Notes: generated from the sequence alone by a model not told the origin. DNA of 15,958 bases from JBHEKP01 sp041859375 (GCA_041859375.1 JBHEKP010000050.1:1-15958), one strand, 5' to 3'; positions 7,137 to 14,952 are shown, numbered from the stretch's first letter. Program-made: numbers and translations.

Positions 7137-7501
7137 AGATGTTGGGAACCGTCCGGATTGTGATGATCGTCCTTTCCGTGGCATGCATTATTTCGGCGGT
7201 GGCCGCGCCCTTCGCGCTGGCCCAGGCGCCCGAGGCCGGCGTGCACGGCGCGCCCGCGCCCGCAGCCAATGATCCGGCGTCCGGCCTGCGCATCGCGGGC
7301 ATCGCCCTCGGCGCGGGCATCGCCCTTGCCGGCGGCGCCTACGGCACCGGCATCGTGCAGTCGGCGGTGTGCGCCAGCGGCATCGGCGTGCTCGCGGAAA
7401 AGCGCGAGATGCTGCCCCTGGTGATCATCCTGCTCGCCATCCCCGAAACCCTGGTCATTCTGGGCTTCGTGGTGGCCATCATGCTCATCAACCTCAAATA
7501 A
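7130..7501 (+). CDS. ntpK: V-type ATPase rotor proteolipid, subunit K (c ring)
   Basis: The 123-aa product has three hydrophobic segments. The first (about 8-31), ending ALAQA, looks like a cleavable signal peptide, as in the Thermus proteolipid. It is followed by a Pro/Ala/Gly linker and a single hairpin at about 52-80 and 94-120. The ion-binding carboxylate is E106 in AIPETLVILGF. Q77 in the first hairpin helix and T107 next to E106 sit where Na+ ligands lie in Na+-binding rotor subunits, so Na+ coupling is plausible though not shown. A single hairpin with one carboxylate per two helices differs from the four-helix E. hirae NtpK and is the arrangement found in ATP-synthesising A/V-type enzymes. 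AAAGGA at 7118-7123 precedes ATG 7130, which lies inside the 3' end of subunit I. Confidence 0.95.
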   Translation: MVKMLGTVRIVMIVLSVACIISAVAAPFALAQAPEAGVHGAPAPAANDPASGLRIAGIALGAGIALAGGAYGTGIVQSAVCASGIGVLAEKREMLPLVIILLAIPETLVILGFVVAIMLINLK

Positions 7502-7511
7502 CCGGGAAGCC

Positions 7512-8117
7512 ATGGGCACCGAGCATTTAATGCAGGCCATGACCGCCGAGGCGGAGGCGCAGTGCGCGGCCGTTCTTGACGCCGCCCGCGCCGGGGCCGA
7601 GGCGCTGGAGGCCGCCGCCCGGAACGCCGCGGAAGAGCGGCGGCGGACGGCGCTGGACGCCCTTTCCCGCCAGAACGCGGTGCTGGAGGCCCAGGCCAGG
7701 GACCGAGCCGAGGCGGAGGCGGCAAGAAACGCCTTTTCCGTGCAGGACAGGCTGGTGCGGGAGGCTATGGACCTTGCCGGCGGCCTGCTGGCTGAAAAGG
7801 CGCGGACGGACGGCTTCGGGGATGTTCTGGAAAAACTGGCGGCGGAGGCGCTGGCGCTGGCCGAACCCGGCTGCCCGGTGACGGTGCGCGTGCCCGCGCG
7901 CCACGCCGGACGCGCCGCCGCGGCGCTGCGCGGCGCAAACCGCGCCGACGCACGGGTGGCCTCCGATGACGCCCCGCAGGACGGCGTGGTCATCGAGGCG
8001 GACGACGGATCCTTCCGGATATCGAACACGCTGTCCATGCGGCTGATGCAGCGCGCCCCCGAGGCGCACACCCTGGCGCACCTCCGCTTCTTCCCGAAAA
8101 CGGGGGGCCGCACATGA
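7512..8117 (+). CDS. ntpE: V-type ATPase peripheral-stalk subunit E
   Basis: The 201-aa protein has the two-part build of subunit E: an Ala/Glu/Arg-rich helical N-terminal half (about 1-110), which would pair with the G/H subunit, and a mixed alpha/beta C-terminal half (about 120-190) with VTVRVPARHAG and DGVVIEADDGSFRISNTL, close to the G-x-x-x-x-x-x-x-G-x-I-x-x-x-N-T pattern of the family that docks on the A/B head. The N-terminal half is extreme in Ala content. The start is ATG 7512 with GGGAAG at 7504-7509, which is only 2 nt away; ATG 7530 is an in-frame alternative but lacks a Shine-Dalgarno. The gene is 10 nt after the K stop and overlaps subunit C in ATGA. Confidence 0.9.
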   Translation: MGTEHLMQAMTAEAEAQCAAVLDAARAGAEALEAAARNAAEERRRTALDALSRQNAVLEAQARDRAEAEAARNAFSVQDRLVREAMDLAGGLLAEKARTDGFGDVLEKLAAEALALAEPGCPVTVRVPARHAGRAAAALRGANRADARVASDDAPQDGVVIEADDGSFRISNTLSMRLMQRAPEAHTLAHLRFFPKTGGRT

Positions 8118-9175
8118 GCGCGCGCCAAAACTACCTGATTTACCTTGACGCGCGGATTCACGCGCGCCGGGGCGACCTGCTCCCCGTCTCATCCTACGAG
8201 GAAATGCTGGCCTACAACGACATCGGCCTGGTGGTGAAACACCTCCTCTCCACCCCGTATGAGCGGGAAATCGCGGACGCGCTGCTGCACCACCAGGACG
8301 GAGACGCCGTCGAGGCGGGGGTGGGCAGGCATCTGGACCGCATCTTCAGGGAACTGATGCGGTTCGCCGCGCGCATGCCCGGTTCGGGCGGGGAGCTGGC
8401 CTTTTTCATGCGGCGCTGGGACCTGACGGCCATCAAGGCGCAGCTGCGCCGGGCCGCCCACGGCAGCGCGGGCATCTTCACCGATCTTTGCACGGGGCCG
8501 TCGCTGCCCTGGCCGCTGGTGGAAAGCCTCGCGGCCAGCGCGGGGCTGGAGGAGCTCGTGCCCCGGCTGCGCCTGCTTTTCCCGGACATATGCCGGGGGC
8601 TCCCCGCCATCCTGGAATCGGGCGCGGACAACCCGTCCGTGCTGCTTCAGGCCCTTGAGACGGAGCTGGACAACGCCTTCTTCGGGCGCTTCCCCCCCTT
8701 CGCGCTGCGGCGCGGCAACACCGGACGCGTCCTCGCCGAATACATGGCGCTGGAGGTGGACCGCATCAACATCCGCACGGCGCTGAGCGAGGTTTCCTGG
8801 AAGGCGCGCCAGGGCGAGCCGCCCCGCTGGCTGAAGGGCGGCGTGGTGACCCCGGAAATGCTGGACGCCATGCTCGCCTCGGGCTCCATGGAGGAGGCGA
8901 TCATCATCCTGGAGTCCTCCCCCTACCGCGCCGTCCACCAGGTGTTCTACCACGCCGTGCTGCAGGGCCGCCTCTCCGGGCTGGACCGGCGTTTTGAGAT
9001 GATTTTCGTGGAGAAGCTGCAAAAACTCGTCCACACACGCCCCTTCGGCGGCGCGCTGTTCATGCAGTACGTGTGGATGAAGTCGATGGAGGCCGCAAAC
9101 CTGCGGATTCTGGCGCGGGGCGCGGAGGCGCGCCTGCCCGCAGGCCGGATACGGGAAGAACTGATATATGTCTAA
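8114..9175 (+). CDS. ntpC: V-type ATPase subunit C (AC39/d family), rotor socket
   Basis: The 353-aa sequence is mostly alpha-helical, with the pattern of the AC39/CVT family: an N-terminal Y-L-x-A-R-I segment (residues about 10-15), then repeated helical units with recurring L-x-x-x-L and D-x-x-x-I-K/R-x-x-L motifs such as WDLTAIKAQLR and EVDRINIRTALSEVSW. In the complex it caps the proteolipid ring and couples it to the D/F shaft. The length fits the family. It has no membrane segments. It starts in the ATGA overlap with subunit E, with a G-run at 8102-8107 as likely ribosome binding site, and its 3' end overlaps subunit F by 8 nt. Confidence 0.92.
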   Translation: MSARQNYLIYLDARIHARRGDLLPVSSYEEMLAYNDIGLVVKHLLSTPYEREIADALLHHQDGDAVEAGVGRHLDRIFRELMRFAARMPGSGGELAFFMRRWDLTAIKAQLRRAAHGSAGIFTDLCTGPSLPWPLVESLAASAGLEELVPRLRLLFPDICRGLPAILESGADNPSVLLQALETELDNAFFGRFPPFALRRGNTGRVLAEYMALEVDRINIRTALSEVSWKARQGEPPRWLKGGVVTPEMLDAMLASGSMEEAIIILESSPYRAVHQVFYHAVLQGRLSGLDRRFEMIFVEKLQKLVHTRPFGGALFMQYVWMKSMEAANLRILARGAEARLPAGRIREELIYV

Positions 9176-9494
9176 CGTGTTTGCCATGGCCCGCGGCCCC
9201 CTGGCCATCCAGCTCGCGCTGGCGGGGCTGCGCGTGGAGCAGCCCGAACCGGGCGAGGCCGCGGAGGCCGCCCTGGACGGCGTGCTCCGCGAGCCCGGCG
9301 CCACGGTGCTCGCGGTGGTGCAGGACGAGTACCGCGCCCGGTTTTCTGAATGGTTTCTGGACCGGCTTCAGCGGCACAAGGGCCGCCCGCTGGTGGTTTA
9401 CTGCCCGGACTACGCCGGGACCGACATCAACCCCGACGAATACATCAGCTCGATACTAAAGCCCGCGCTGGGCTTTGAAATCCGCCTGGAGTGA
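9168..9494 (+). CDS. ntpG: V-type ATPase central-shaft subunit F (NtpG-like)
   Basis: At 108 aa this matches the size and place of subunit F (named NtpG in E. hirae), which binds subunit D in the central stalk. It has an alternating beta/alpha layout: a first segment ending LALAGLRVE, then AALDGVLREPGATVLAVVQDEY, then RPLVVYCPD, and a C-terminal helix near SSILKPALGF. The N-terminus is divergent: the usual G-D-x-x-T-x-x-G-F-x-L-A-G opening is reduced to GPLAIQLALAG. GGGAAGA at 9153-9159 lies 8 nt before the ATG, and the gene overlaps subunit C by 8 nt. Identification rests on position as much as on sequence. Confidence 0.87.
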   Translation: MSNVFAMARGPLAIQLALAGLRVEQPEPGEAAEAALDGVLREPGATVLAVVQDEYRARFSEWFLDRLQRHKGRPLVVYCPDYAGTDINPDEYISSILKPALGFEIRLE

Positions 9495-9501
9495 TCAAAA
9501 G

Positions 9502-11289
9502 ATGCCGCAGACAAACGACGCAATCACAGGTAAGCTTTCCCTCATCTCGGGGCCGATGATCGGCGCATCGGGCATGCTGGGCGTGTCCATGGGCGAGATG
9601 GTGCGGGTGGGCGAAATGGGCCTGATCGGCGAGGTCATCCGCATTGACCGCGACACCGTGTACGCCCAGGTTTTCGAGGACACCCAGGGCATGATGCTCG
9701 GCGAGCCGGTGGTCAGCCTCGGGCTGCCCCTTTCGGTCGAGCTCGGGCCCGGCCTGCTCGGATCCGTGTTTGACGGCATCCAGCGGCCCCTCGAGTCGCT
9801 CCGCCTCCAGTCGGGCAACTTCATCTCCCGCGGCCTCACCGCGCCCGCCCTCGACCGCGCCAAAAAGTGGCGGTTCGTGCCCGCGGCAAAGGCGGGGGAC
9901 GCGGTCACCGGCGGCGACATCCTGGGCACCGTGCAGGAGACGCCGGCCTTCACGCACCGCATTCTCGTGCCGCCGACGAAGAAGGGCGTGCTCGCCTCCG
10001 TGGCCCCCGAGGGGGACTACACCATCGAGGAGACCGTCGCGGTCCTGGAAGGCGGCGAAAAACTGACCATGATGCACCCCTGGCCGGTGAAAAGGCCCAG
10101 GCCGGTGCTGCGCACCCTCCCGTCGGACCAGCCCTTCATCACCGGGCAGCGCGTGCTCGACTGCGTGTTCCCCATCGCGCAGGGCGGCGCGGCGGTGGTG
10201 CCCGGCGGCTTCGGCACGGGCAAGACGGTGGTGCAGCAGACCCTGGCGAAGTTCTGCAACGCCGACATCATCGTCTACGTGGGCTGCGGCGAGCGCGGCA
10301 ACGAGATGGCCGACGTGCTGGACGACTTCCCGAAACTCACGGACCCGAAAACGGGCGACTCCCTGATGAACCGCACCATCCTTGTGGTGAACACGTCGAA
10401 CATGCCCGTGGCCGCCCGCGAGGCGTCGGTCTACTCGGGCATCACCCTGGCGGAATACTACCGCGACCAGGGCTTCAGCGTGGCCATCATGGCCGACAGC
10501 TCCTCCCGCTGGGCCGAGGCGCTGCGCGAAATCTCGTCGCGCCTGGAGGAGATGCCCGGCGAGGAGGGCTACCCCACCTACCTGTCGGCGCGCATCGCCG
10601 AATTCTACGAGCGCACCGGCCGCGTCGCCTGCATCGGCACGCCCGGGGACGGCGGGCCGCGCACCGGCTCCCTCACCCTGGTGGCCGCGGTTTCCCCGGC
10701 GGGCGGCGACTTCTCCGAGCCCGTGGTGCAGAATTCACTGCGCGTGGCGGGCGCCTTCTGGGGCCTTGACGCGGCGCTCGCCTACCGGCGCCACTATCCG
10801 GCCATCAACTGGAACATCAGCTACACGCTCTACCTTGAGATGCTGGACCCGTGGTTCCGCGCGAACGCGCCCAAGGGCTGGATGGAGAACCGCCAGCGCA
10901 TGATGGAGCTGCTCCAGCGCGACTCGGAGGTGCAGGAAATCGTGCAGCTTGTCGGCCCCGACGCGCTGCAGGACTCGGAGCGGCTCATTCTGGAGACGGG
11001 CCGCATGCTCCGCGAGGTCTTCCTCCAGCAGAACGCGTTCTCGGACAACGACGCCTTCAGCAGCCTGGAAAAGACCGGCGGCCTGCTCGGCGTGCTCCTT
11101 GAATTCCATGATCTGTGCCACAAGGCGCTGGAGCAGGGCGTCACGCTCAACCGCCTGTCCGCGCTGCCCGTGCGCGAGGATGTGGCGCGCCTGCGCAACC
11201 TGTCAAACGACGATTTCGCCGCCGGACTGGCGGCGGTGGCCGAACGGATGCGCGCCGACATCGCCGGCGCCGCCACGAAGAAGGGATGA
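9502..11289 (+). CDS. ntpA: V-type ATPase catalytic subunit A
   Basis: The 595-aa product is the nucleotide-hydrolysing/synthesising subunit of the head. The Walker A loop is GGFGTGKT at residues 235-242, with a Gly at position 2 where many relatives have Pro (GPFGxGKT). The catalytic Glu is E264 in GCGERGNEM. A Walker B-like segment, VAIMADSSSRWAEALREIS, and the PGEEGYPTYLSARIAEFYERTGR block follow. The non-homologous bulge domain typical of A subunits lies between about 110 and 190. The start is ATG 9502, 7 nt after the F stop, with GGAG at 9488-9491; an upstream in-frame TTG at 9475 would give nine extra residues overlapping subunit F and is not preferred. The B gene follows after 4 nt. 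Three copies of A and B alternate in the head. Confidence 0.97.
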   Translation: MPQTNDAITGKLSLISGPMIGASGMLGVSMGEMVRVGEMGLIGEVIRIDRDTVYAQVFEDTQGMMLGEPVVSLGLPLSVELGPGLLGSVFDGIQRPLESLRLQSGNFISRGLTAPALDRAKKWRFVPAAKAGDAVTGGDILGTVQETPAFTHRILVPPTKKGVLASVAPEGDYTIEETVAVLEGGEKLTMMHPWPVKRPRPVLRTLPSDQPFITGQRVLDCVFPIAQGGAAVVPGGFGTGKTVVQQTLAKFCNADIIVYVGCGERGNEMADVLDDFPKLTDPKTGDSLMNRTILVVNTSNMPVAAREASVYSGITLAEYYRDQGFSVAIMADSSSRWAEALREISSRLEEMPGEEGYPTYLSARIAEFYERTGRVACIGTPGDGGPRTGSLTLVAAVSPAGGDFSEPVVQNSLRVAGAFWGLDAALAYRRHYPAINWNISYTLYLEMLDPWFRANAPKGWMENRQRMMELLQRDSEVQEIVQLVGPDALQDSERLILETGRMLREVFLQQNAFSDNDAFSSLEKTGGLLGVLLEFHDLCHKALEQGVTLNRLSALPVREDVARLRNLSNDDFAAGLAAVAERMRADIAGAATKKG

Positions 11290-11293
11290 CGAC

Positions 11294-12742
11294 ATGACCA
11301 CCACCTCCACGGCCGGCGCGGCCGCCCCCCGCGCCGAATTCTGGGATTTGACCTATGTGACGGGGCCGCTGGTTTTCCTGAAAAACGGCGGCCGCTTCCC
11401 CTCGGGCGCGATTCTCGACCTCACCCTGGCCAGCGGCGAGGTGCGCCAGGGCCAGGTGCTGGAGGCCAGCACCTCCCACGCCGTGGTGCAGGTGCTCCAG
11501 GGCACCCAGGGCGTGGACGTGAAGGGCGCGTCCGTCTCGCTGAAGGAGGAGTCCGCCGCCATCGGCGTCTCCACCTCGCTGCTGGGGCGGCGCTTCAACG
11601 GCACCGGCGTCCCCATTGACGGGCTGCCCCCCGCCGTGGTGGACAAGCAGCTCAACATCAACGGCTCCCCGCTCAACCCCGTGGCCCGCGAGAAACCGAG
11701 CGACTTCATCGAGACCGGCGTCTCCGCCATCGACGGGTTCAACACGCTGGTGCGCGGCCAGAAACTGCCCATATTCTTCGGTTCCGGCATGCCCGCGAAC
11801 GAGGTGGCCAACCTCATCGTGCAGCAGGCGCGCACGCGCGGCGACTCCGAGCAGTTCGTCGTGGTCTTCGGCGCCATGGGCATCACCGAGCGCGAGGCGA
11901 ACTACTTCATGCGCGCCTTCGACGAGGGCGGCCAGGGCGGGCGCGTGGTCGCCTTCATCAACAAGGCCAACGACCCCGCCATCGAGCGCCTCTTCACCCC
12001 CCGCTGCGCGCTGACCGTGGCGGAGTACCTCGCCTACGAGCACGACTACCAGGTGCTGGTCATCCTCACCGACATGACCAGCTACTGCGAGGCGCTGCGC
12101 CAGGTGTCGAGCGCGCGCGAGGAAATCCCGGGCCGCCGCGGCTATCCGGGCTACATGTACACCGACCTTTCCACCATCTACGAGCGCGCCGGGCGCATCA
12201 AGGGGCAGAAGGGCTCCGTGACCCAGATGCCCATGCTCACCATGCCCGACGACGACATCACCCACCCGATTCCCGACCTCACCGGCTACATCACCGAGGG
12301 GCAGATCGTGCTGAGCCGCGCCCTGCACCGCCAGGGCGTGTTCCCGCCGGTGGACGTGATCCCCTGCCTGTCGCGCCTGATGAACAACGGCATCGGCGAG
12401 GGGCGCACCCGCGCCGACCACCGGCAGGTGGCCAACCAGCTTTACGCCGCCTACGCGCAGGGCCGCGACGTGCGCAAGCTGATGACCATCATCGGCGAGG
12501 ACGCGCTGAGCGACCTGGACAAGAAGTACCTCCAGTTCTCCACGCGCTTTGAGCGGGAGATGATCGGCCAGGGCTGGATGCGGCGGACCATCGACGAAAC
12601 CCTCGACTGGGGCTGGAAACTGCTCTCGCTCCTGCCGCGCGGCGAGCTGACGCGCATCGACACCGAATTCGTGGACAAACACCACCGCCCCGAGGAGCCT
12701 GCCGCCCGCGCGACGGACGACACGGACGAGGCGGTCCTGTAA
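11294..12742 (+). CDS. ntpB: V-type ATPase non-catalytic subunit B
   Basis: The 482-aa protein is the regulatory partner of subunit A. As expected it has no Walker A: the corresponding loop is GSGMPANE at residues 163-170. Conserved blocks are SAREEIPGRRGYPGYMYTDLSTIYERAGR from about 273, CLSRLMNNGIGEGRTRADH from about 358, and ETLDLGW-like ETLDWGWKLLSLLPR near the C-terminus. R361 in CLSRL matches the arginine finger that completes the active site of subunit A in E. hirae NtpB. The N-terminus carries about 15 Ala/Thr-rich extra residues and the C-terminus an acidic tail, making it a little longer than usual. AAGGGA at 11281-11286 serves the start; the frame is open upstream inside the A gene but that part is out of frame with A and not coding. 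Confidence 0.97.
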   Translation: MTTTSTAGAAAPRAEFWDLTYVTGPLVFLKNGGRFPSGAILDLTLASGEVRQGQVLEASTSHAVVQVLQGTQGVDVKGASVSLKEESAAIGVSTSLLGRRFNGTGVPIDGLPPAVVDKQLNINGSPLNPVAREKPSDFIETGVSAIDGFNTLVRGQKLPIFFGSGMPANEVANLIVQQARTRGDSEQFVVVFGAMGITEREANYFMRAFDEGGQGGRVVAFINKANDPAIERLFTPRCALTVAEYLAYEHDYQVLVILTDMTSYCEALRQVSSAREEIPGRRGYPGYMYTDLSTIYERAGRIKGQKGSVTQMPMLTMPDDDITHPIPDLTGYITEGQIVLSRALHRQGVFPPVDVIPCLSRLMNNGIGEGRTRADHRQVANQLYAAYAQGRDVRKLMTIIGEDALSDLDKKYLQFSTRFEREMIGQGWMRRTIDETLDWGWKLLSLLPRGELTRIDTEFVDKHHRPEEPAARATDDTDEAVL

Positions 12743-12760
12743 ACCGGGAAAACACGCCCC

Positions 12761-13423
12761 ATGAGCATGGAAAACATCAAACCGACGCGCATGAACCTGC
12801 TGAGCCGGCGGGGCCAGATAAAACTCGCCAGCGACGGGCTCACGATTCTCAGGGGCAAGCGCGAGGCGCTGCTCAAGGAACTCATCCGCCGCGCGCGCAT
12901 CCTTAGGGACAAGCAGGCCGCCATGCAGCGCAACGCCCGCGAGGCCGCCGCGTCCCTGGCGATGGCCCGGGCTGTCCGGGGCACCGCCGAGGTTGCCTCC
13001 ATCGTCGGCGCGGGACGGCGTTCCCTCCAGGTCTCGGTGAATTTTGAGGCCATCTGGGGCCTGCGCCTCGGCTCCCTCTCCCACGGCGGACTCGTGCGAG
13101 CGCCGGGCGAGCGCGGCGTGAGCCGGATTGACTATTCCACCCACGTCTTTGACGCCGCCGCCGCCGCCGAGGCGCTGGTGGAGCAGATTTTCGAGTGCGC
13201 CCCCCTCGAGCTCCAGGTGCAAACCCTGGGCGGCGAGGTGCGCCGCCTCGGCAGGCGCATCAACGCCATCGAGGAATATCTCATCCCCCGCCTGCGCGAG
13301 GAGATCGGGTTCATCACCCGGGTCCTTGAGGAGCGGGAACGCGAGGAGCGCTTCCGGCTCAAGCGGGTCAAGCGCAAAAAATCCCGGAAAAGCACGGAGG
13401 GCGCGGGCGATGCCGCTGAGTGA
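12761..13423 (+). CDS. ntpD: V-type ATPase central-shaft subunit D
   Basis: This 220-aa protein begins with the family signature PTRMNLLSRRGQIKLASDG(L), followed by long helical segments at both ends (about 10-75 and 130-205), which form the antiparallel coiled-coil rotor shaft that turns inside the A3B3 head. The middle region, about 80-120, is more beta-like. The C-terminal tail from about residue 195 is very basic (RFRLKRVKRKKSRK) and is somewhat longer than in typical relatives of about 205-210 aa. It starts 18 nt after the B stop; a GGGAA at 12746-12750 is a modest ribosome binding site. ATG 12767 is an alternative start two codons later. Its last 14 nt are shared with the EIIA-like gene. 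Confidence 0.94.
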   Translation: MSMENIKPTRMNLLSRRGQIKLASDGLTILRGKREALLKELIRRARILRDKQAAMQRNAREAAASLAMARAVRGTAEVASIVGAGRRSLQVSVNFEAIWGLRLGSLSHGGLVRAPGERGVSRIDYSTHVFDAAAAAEALVEQIFECAPLELQVQTLGGEVRRLGRRINAIEEYLIPRLREEIGFITRVLEEREREERFRLKRVKRKKSRKSTEGAGDAAE

Positions 13424-13889
13424 CATACTTCACAACCGCGTCATAAAGATGGAGGTGCGCTCCCGCCGCAAGGTCCACGCCGTCGAGGAGCTGGTGGACC
13501 TGCTCATCGAGGCGGGCGACCTGCCCATGTCGCTGCGGACGCACGCGCTCCAGACCATCGCGGAGCGGGAGAAAATCATCGGCACCGGGATGAACCACGG
13601 CGTGGCCATCCCCCACGGGTCCACCGACCGCATCGACTCGATCATCGGCGCGCTCGGCATTTCGCGGGAGGGGGTTGACTTCGAGTCCAGCGACGGCGAG
13701 CCCGCCAGGATCATCATGCTGCTGCTCATACCCCGGCGGAGCTTTCAGGAGCACCTCAGGGCCATGGCGGCCACCGCGAAACTGATGCGGCAGGAGCAGG
13801 TCCGCAACGACATCATCAATGCGGACACCCCCGGCGGGGTGCTGGAAATCATCGAGAAGGCCGAGGCCGAAGACGAGGAAAAACGCTGA
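13410..13889 (+). CDS. PTS EIIA (fructose/Ntr type) domain protein, last gene of the V-ATPase operon
   Basis: The 159-aa protein is a single EIIA type-2 domain over almost its full length. The phospho-acceptor site is recognisable as TGMNHGVAIPHGSTDRI, with H69 in IPHG as the likely phosphorylated residue. Downstream are ARIIMLLLIPRRSFQEHLRAMAATAKLM, the usual LL-x-x-P-x-x-x-x-x-x-H-L-x-x-L-A segment (with H at the expected place), and a charged helical C-terminus. No EIIB, EIIC, HPr or EI gene is in the window, so a regulatory role as for PtsN is more likely than sugar transport. PtsN in Enterobacteria controls K+ uptake proteins; here the partner could be the ATPase itself. ATG 13410 has GGAGG at 13396-13400, 9 nt upstream, and overlaps the D gene by 14 nt, so translation is coupled to subunit D. 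The function is not shown by sequence. Confidence 0.9.
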   Translation: MPLSDILHNRVIKMEVRSRRKVHAVEELVDLLIEAGDLPMSLRTHALQTIAEREKIIGTGMNHGVAIPHGSTDRIDSIIGALGISREGVDFESSDGEPARIIMLLLIPRRSFQEHLRAMAATAKLMRQEQVRNDIINADTPGGVLEIIEKAEAEDEEKR

Positions 13890-13904
13890 TTCCGCCCGCC
13901 CGAC

Positions 13905-14864
13905 CTATTCGTTTTGAAAGACTGTCCCCTTGGGCACCAGCGGTTCCAGCGCGTCGGGGTTGATTGGATTGGCCACCCCGGCGGCCTGGCCCGCCCAAAA
14001 TTCCGCCCAGCCCTTTCCGTCCCCGAATTCCACCTTGTTTTCAGGGGTGCCCCATATCACGGACAGGGAGGCAAGGCAGGAGTTTTCCACGCGCGGCTCG
14101 TAGTGCCCCGCCCCCTTGATCAGCGCCGGGGTGGCCTCCCTCAGCCCCGGCATGCCCAGCGCCTTCGCCGCGGCGATGCACACGGGAATCTCATGATCCA
14201 GCAGGCCCCTTGCCACAAGGGACGCCTTGTCCCGCGCCCCGGCGCGGCCCAGCAGATCCATGCACGCCGCACGCACCCCGGCGTCTGGGCTTGCGGCGTG
14301 CTTTTCCAGCAGCGGGACCGTGCCCTCCGGGTTAATCTCAAACATGACACGCAGCACTTCGGCCTGGTAGGGCACGGAAATGTCGTCCAGGAGGTGGGCA
14401 ATGTAGCGGAACACGTCCATCTCGCGGGAAAGGCGCAGCAGCTCCTCGCGGCCGTCCCTGCGCACATCGTCGAAATCGGTGTGGTAGAGCTTTTCCATCG
14501 CGGCGTCCACTTTCGCCCGCTGCGGGGCGGTGAGACCGGTCTTTTCAATAAGCTCCCTGTCGCGCTGTTCGGCGGCAAGGCGGGCCTCCTCATGGTCATA
14601 ACCGCCGTCCTGGTCGTTCTCCTCCACCGACGCCACCTCGTCCTCGCGGATGATGACTTTCCGGCCGCCCACTTTCAAAATGAGCCTGCCCTCCGACTTG
14701 CCCTCCAGCCTGCCCGTCACCACGGAGTCGTTTTTCAGGTAAAACGTGTCCGCCGCCGCGTTGGGCGCGTCAAACAGCGCCGCGCAGAAGACGGCGGCCA
14801 TGAGCATCAACGCCGTGCGCCCCGTGGCGCCGCAAACAACAAAACCCATCATGCGCTCTCCCAT
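13905..14864 (-). CDS. Secreted HEAT-repeat-like protein with small N-terminal beta domain
   Basis: The 319-aa product has a signal peptide: a hydrophobic stretch at about 17-31 and a likely cleavage site after NAAA at residues 35-38. Residues about 39-82 form a small beta domain of the type DTFYLKNDSVVTGRLEGKSEGRLILKVGGRKVIIREDEVASVE, a pattern common before repeat regions in exported proteins of planctomycete-like bacteria. A charged helical linker follows, then from about 155 to 270 helical pairs of HEAT/PBS-lyase type (for example SVPYQAEVLRVMFEINPEGTVPLLEKHAASPDAGVRAACMDLLGRAGA). HEAT repeats are scaffolds; no enzyme site is visible. GAGGAAA at 14873-14879 lies 8 nt upstream of the start, which decides it over the Met residues 5 and 6. 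The gene converges on the EIIA gene with a 15-nt gap and no visible terminator, so transcripts may overlap. Confidence 0.87.
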   Translation of the reverse strand: MGERMMGFVVCGATGRTALMLMAAVFCAALFDAPNAAADTFYLKNDSVVTGRLEGKSEGRLILKVGGRKVIIREDEVASVEENDQDGGYDHEEARLAAEQRDRELIEKTGLTAPQRAKVDAAMEKLYHTDFDDVRRDGREELLRLSREMDVFRYIAHLLDDISVPYQAEVLRVMFEINPEGTVPLLEKHAASPDAGVRAACMDLLGRAGARDKASLVARGLLDHEIPVCIAAAKALGMPGLREATPALIKGAGHYEPRVENSCLASLSVIWGTPENKVEFGDGKGWAEFWAGQAAGVANPINPDALEPLVPKGTVFQNE

Positions 14865-14952
14865 GTGATGTATTTCCTCAGCGCCCGAAGTTCACCGGGC
14901 TGACACCGGCAAACATCGGTCAATCCGGGGGATGATGAGGCGTCCGCGGGAC

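Noticed and set aside
9475..9501. TTG start adding nine residues to subunit A
   Set aside because: It lies inside the F gene without a ribosome binding site; ATG 9502 gives the usual N-terminus.
11147..13426. Very long open frame (about 759 codons) on the minus strand opposite subunits B and D
   Set aside because: It lies opposite strongly conserved ATPase genes, is rich in His, Gly, Ala and Val as expected from reading GC-biased codons backwards, and has no domain or ribosome binding site. It is a shadow of the real genes.
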